DNA from: Romboutsia hominis
GTDB lineage: Bacteria > Bacillota > Clostridia > Peptostreptococcales > Peptostreptococcaceae
Reading direction: 5' to 3'
Length of the DNA stretch: 64,000 bases
Assembly (NCBI RefSeq): GCF_900002575.1
Contig: NZ_LN650648.1
Location: forward strand, 496,001-560,000
The first letter of the stretch is position 1. The number at the start of each line of letters is the position of its first letter. The position numbers were made by a program, and so were the translations under genes. The notes under the pieces are model-generated. The model searched no databases, was not told where the DNA came from, and saw only the letters and a program-made list of their open reading frames with translations. Positions 62,947 to 64,000 of this stretch are shown here, piece after piece.

Positions 62947-63522
62947 ATGAATTTAGTACTTATATTTTTAAGTGTAGTTCTTGTTAATAACGTTATAACA
63001 AGTCAGTTTTTAGGTATATGTCCATTCTTAGGAGTTTCTAAAAAAGTTGATACTGCATTAGGTATGGGAGCAGCAGTTACTTTTGTTTTAACATTAGCAT
63101 CAATAATAACATACTTTATACAAGAACTATTGGTTATAACTAATAATGAATTTTTACAAACTATAGCGTTTATACTAGTCATAGCATCTATAGTTCAATT
63201 TGTTGAGATGGTAATACAAAAAATGAGTCCAGCCTTATATCAAGCGTTAGGTGTATTTTTACCATTAATAACAACTAACTGTGCAGTTTTAGGTATAGCT
63301 TTAGTGAATGTAAATGAGGGGTATAACTTAATTGAAACTATAGTTAACGGATTTGGTGCAGGTATAGGATTTACATTAGCTATAGTATTATTTGCGGGAA
63401 TAAGAGAGAGATTAGAACTAGCAGATATACCAGAAAGTTTTAAAGGGTTCCCTATAACACTTATATCAGCAAGTTTAATGTCTATTGCTTTTTTAGGATT
63501 TGCTGGATTAATAAAGTTATAA
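62947..63522 (+). CDS. rnfA: Rnf complex subunit A
   Basis: 191-aa membrane subunit, pseudo-twofold partner of RnfE: NNVITSQFLGICPFLGVSKK and FLPLITTNCAVLGIAL hold the two Cys regions for the 2Fe-2S between A and E. SD taggggggtgg, start ATG. Confidence 0.97.
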   Translation: MNLVLIFLSVVLVNNVITSQFLGICPFLGVSKKVDTALGMGAAVTFVLTLASIITYFIQELLVITNNEFLQTIAFILVIASIVQFVEMVIQKMSPALYQALGVFLPLITTNCAVLGIALVNVNEGYNLIETIVNGFGAGIGFTLAIVLFAGIRERLELADIPESFKGFPITLISASLMSIAFLGFAGLIKL

Positions 63523-63537
63523 AATAGGGGGGATAAT

Positions 63538-64000
63538 ATGTCTATACTTAATTCGATTTTTGTTTTAGGAGGTATGGGACTTATATTTGGAGCAATACTT
63601 GCATATGCTTCTAAAAAGTTTTATGTTGAGGTAGATGAAAGAGTTGAAAAAATATTAAGTATACTTCCAGGAGCTAATTGTGGAGGATGTGGATTTCCAG
63701 GATGTGGGGGATTAGCAAATGCAATAGTAGAAGGAAATGCCCCTGTAAATGGATGTCCTGTTGGAGGTTCTGATTGTTCTTTAAAAATAGGAGAAATAAT
63801 GGGAATATCATCTCAAGAAGGTGAGAAAGAAGTAGCAAAGGTTATATGTAAAGGAAGATGTGATGTAGCAAAAGATAAATATACATATGAAGGTATTTAT
63901 GACTGCAGATCAGCAGCTACATTGAACTCTGGAGCTAAATTATGCAAATATGGATGTTTAGGTCTTGGAACATGTAAAGATTATTGTAAATTTGGTGCTA
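63538..64000 (+). CDS. rnfB: Rnf complex subunit B, 3' truncated by the window
   Basis: Starts at ATG 63538 with SD taggggggat and is open to the right edge (154 codons seen). One N-terminal helix, then the 4Fe-4S motif GANCGGCGFPGCGGLA with a later GCPVGG, then CKGRC, YDCRSA, CKYGCLGLG and CKDYC, the start of the multi-cluster ferredoxin-like part. RnfB takes electrons from ferredoxin. Confidence 0.96.
   Translation, partial: MSILNSIFVLGGMGLIFGAILAYASKKFYVEVDERVEKILSILPGANCGGCGFPGCGGLANAIVEGNAPVNGCPVGGSDCSLKIGEIMGISSQEGEKEVAKVICKGRCDVAKDKYTYEGIYDCRSAATLNSGAKLCKYGCLGLGTCKDYCKFGA

Overview
The window is a low-GC, AT-rich chromosomal segment from an anaerobic, endospore-forming Clostridia. The best fit is Peptostreptococcaceae (the Clostridioides / Paraclostridium / Romboutsia neighbourhood). 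The reasons are a CdeC-like cysteine-rich exosporium protein next to a SpoVB-like flippase, an rnfCDGEAB operon, frequent TTG and GTG starts with strong purine-rich Shine-Dalgarno (SD) sequences, and clostridial gene content throughout. No insertion sequence, prophage, integrase or CRISPR array was seen. Most of the window is core chromosome, with accessory-looking patches around 19.6-22.5 kb, 26.3-29.1 kb and 37-43 kb.

Layout: 0-8 kb is a DNA-repair operon (a partial PD-(D/E)XK nuclease, addB, addA). 8-15 kb has alanine racemase, an S66 LD-carboxypeptidase and sbcDC. 15.0-15.25 kb holds two tandem minus-strand small-RNA candidates. 15.3-19.5 kb has a small unknown gene, a CNNM/CBS transporter, an AI-2E-family permease and pepT. 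19.6-22.4 kb is a giant Asp/Ala/Ser/Thr repeat gene with a 570-bp internal tandem duplication, followed by a small HDSK-repeat gene. 22.5-26.1 kb has yfcE, nadK, an RluA-type pseudouridine synthase and a nucleoid-associated protein. 26.3-29.1 kb is a cassette of tiny Cys-tailed membrane proteins interrupted by a lone acpP. 29.3-37.0 kb is a LacI-type regulator and a complete histidine-to-glutamate pathway (hutH, hutU, ftcD, hutI, fchA).

37-43 kb has two unknown genes, a 6S RNA, the CdeC-like gene flanked by two propeller-like proteins, and a SpoVB-like flippase. 43-50 kb has a PHP phosphatase divergent from a MocR-type regulator, a DUF896 protein, an M18 aminopeptidase, a LysR regulator, a lipoprotein and a metallophosphoesterase. 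50.3-56.1 kb has two tRNA-Leu genes around polA, coaE, a lytic transglycosylase and an orphan peptide-binding lipoprotein. 56.2-59.3 kb has a CopZ-like chaperone behind a CsoR-type operator, a third copy of the small-RNA candidate, and unknown, nuclease-fold and SPOR proteins. 59.4 kb to the right edge is rnfCDGEA and the start of rnfB.

Two patterns look under-described. (1) Three minus-strand hairpins share one design: a 9-10 bp stem, an 11-nt loop with a run of 5-7 C, a U-tract terminator and a second C-run upstream. Their loops are complementary to the unusually G-rich Shine-Dalgarno sequences of many genes in this window. (2) Several of the tiny Cys-tailed membrane protein genes have AC-N15-17-CATA promoters like the one in front of the CdeC-like gene, which suggests late mother-cell (sigma-K-like) expression in the spore envelope.
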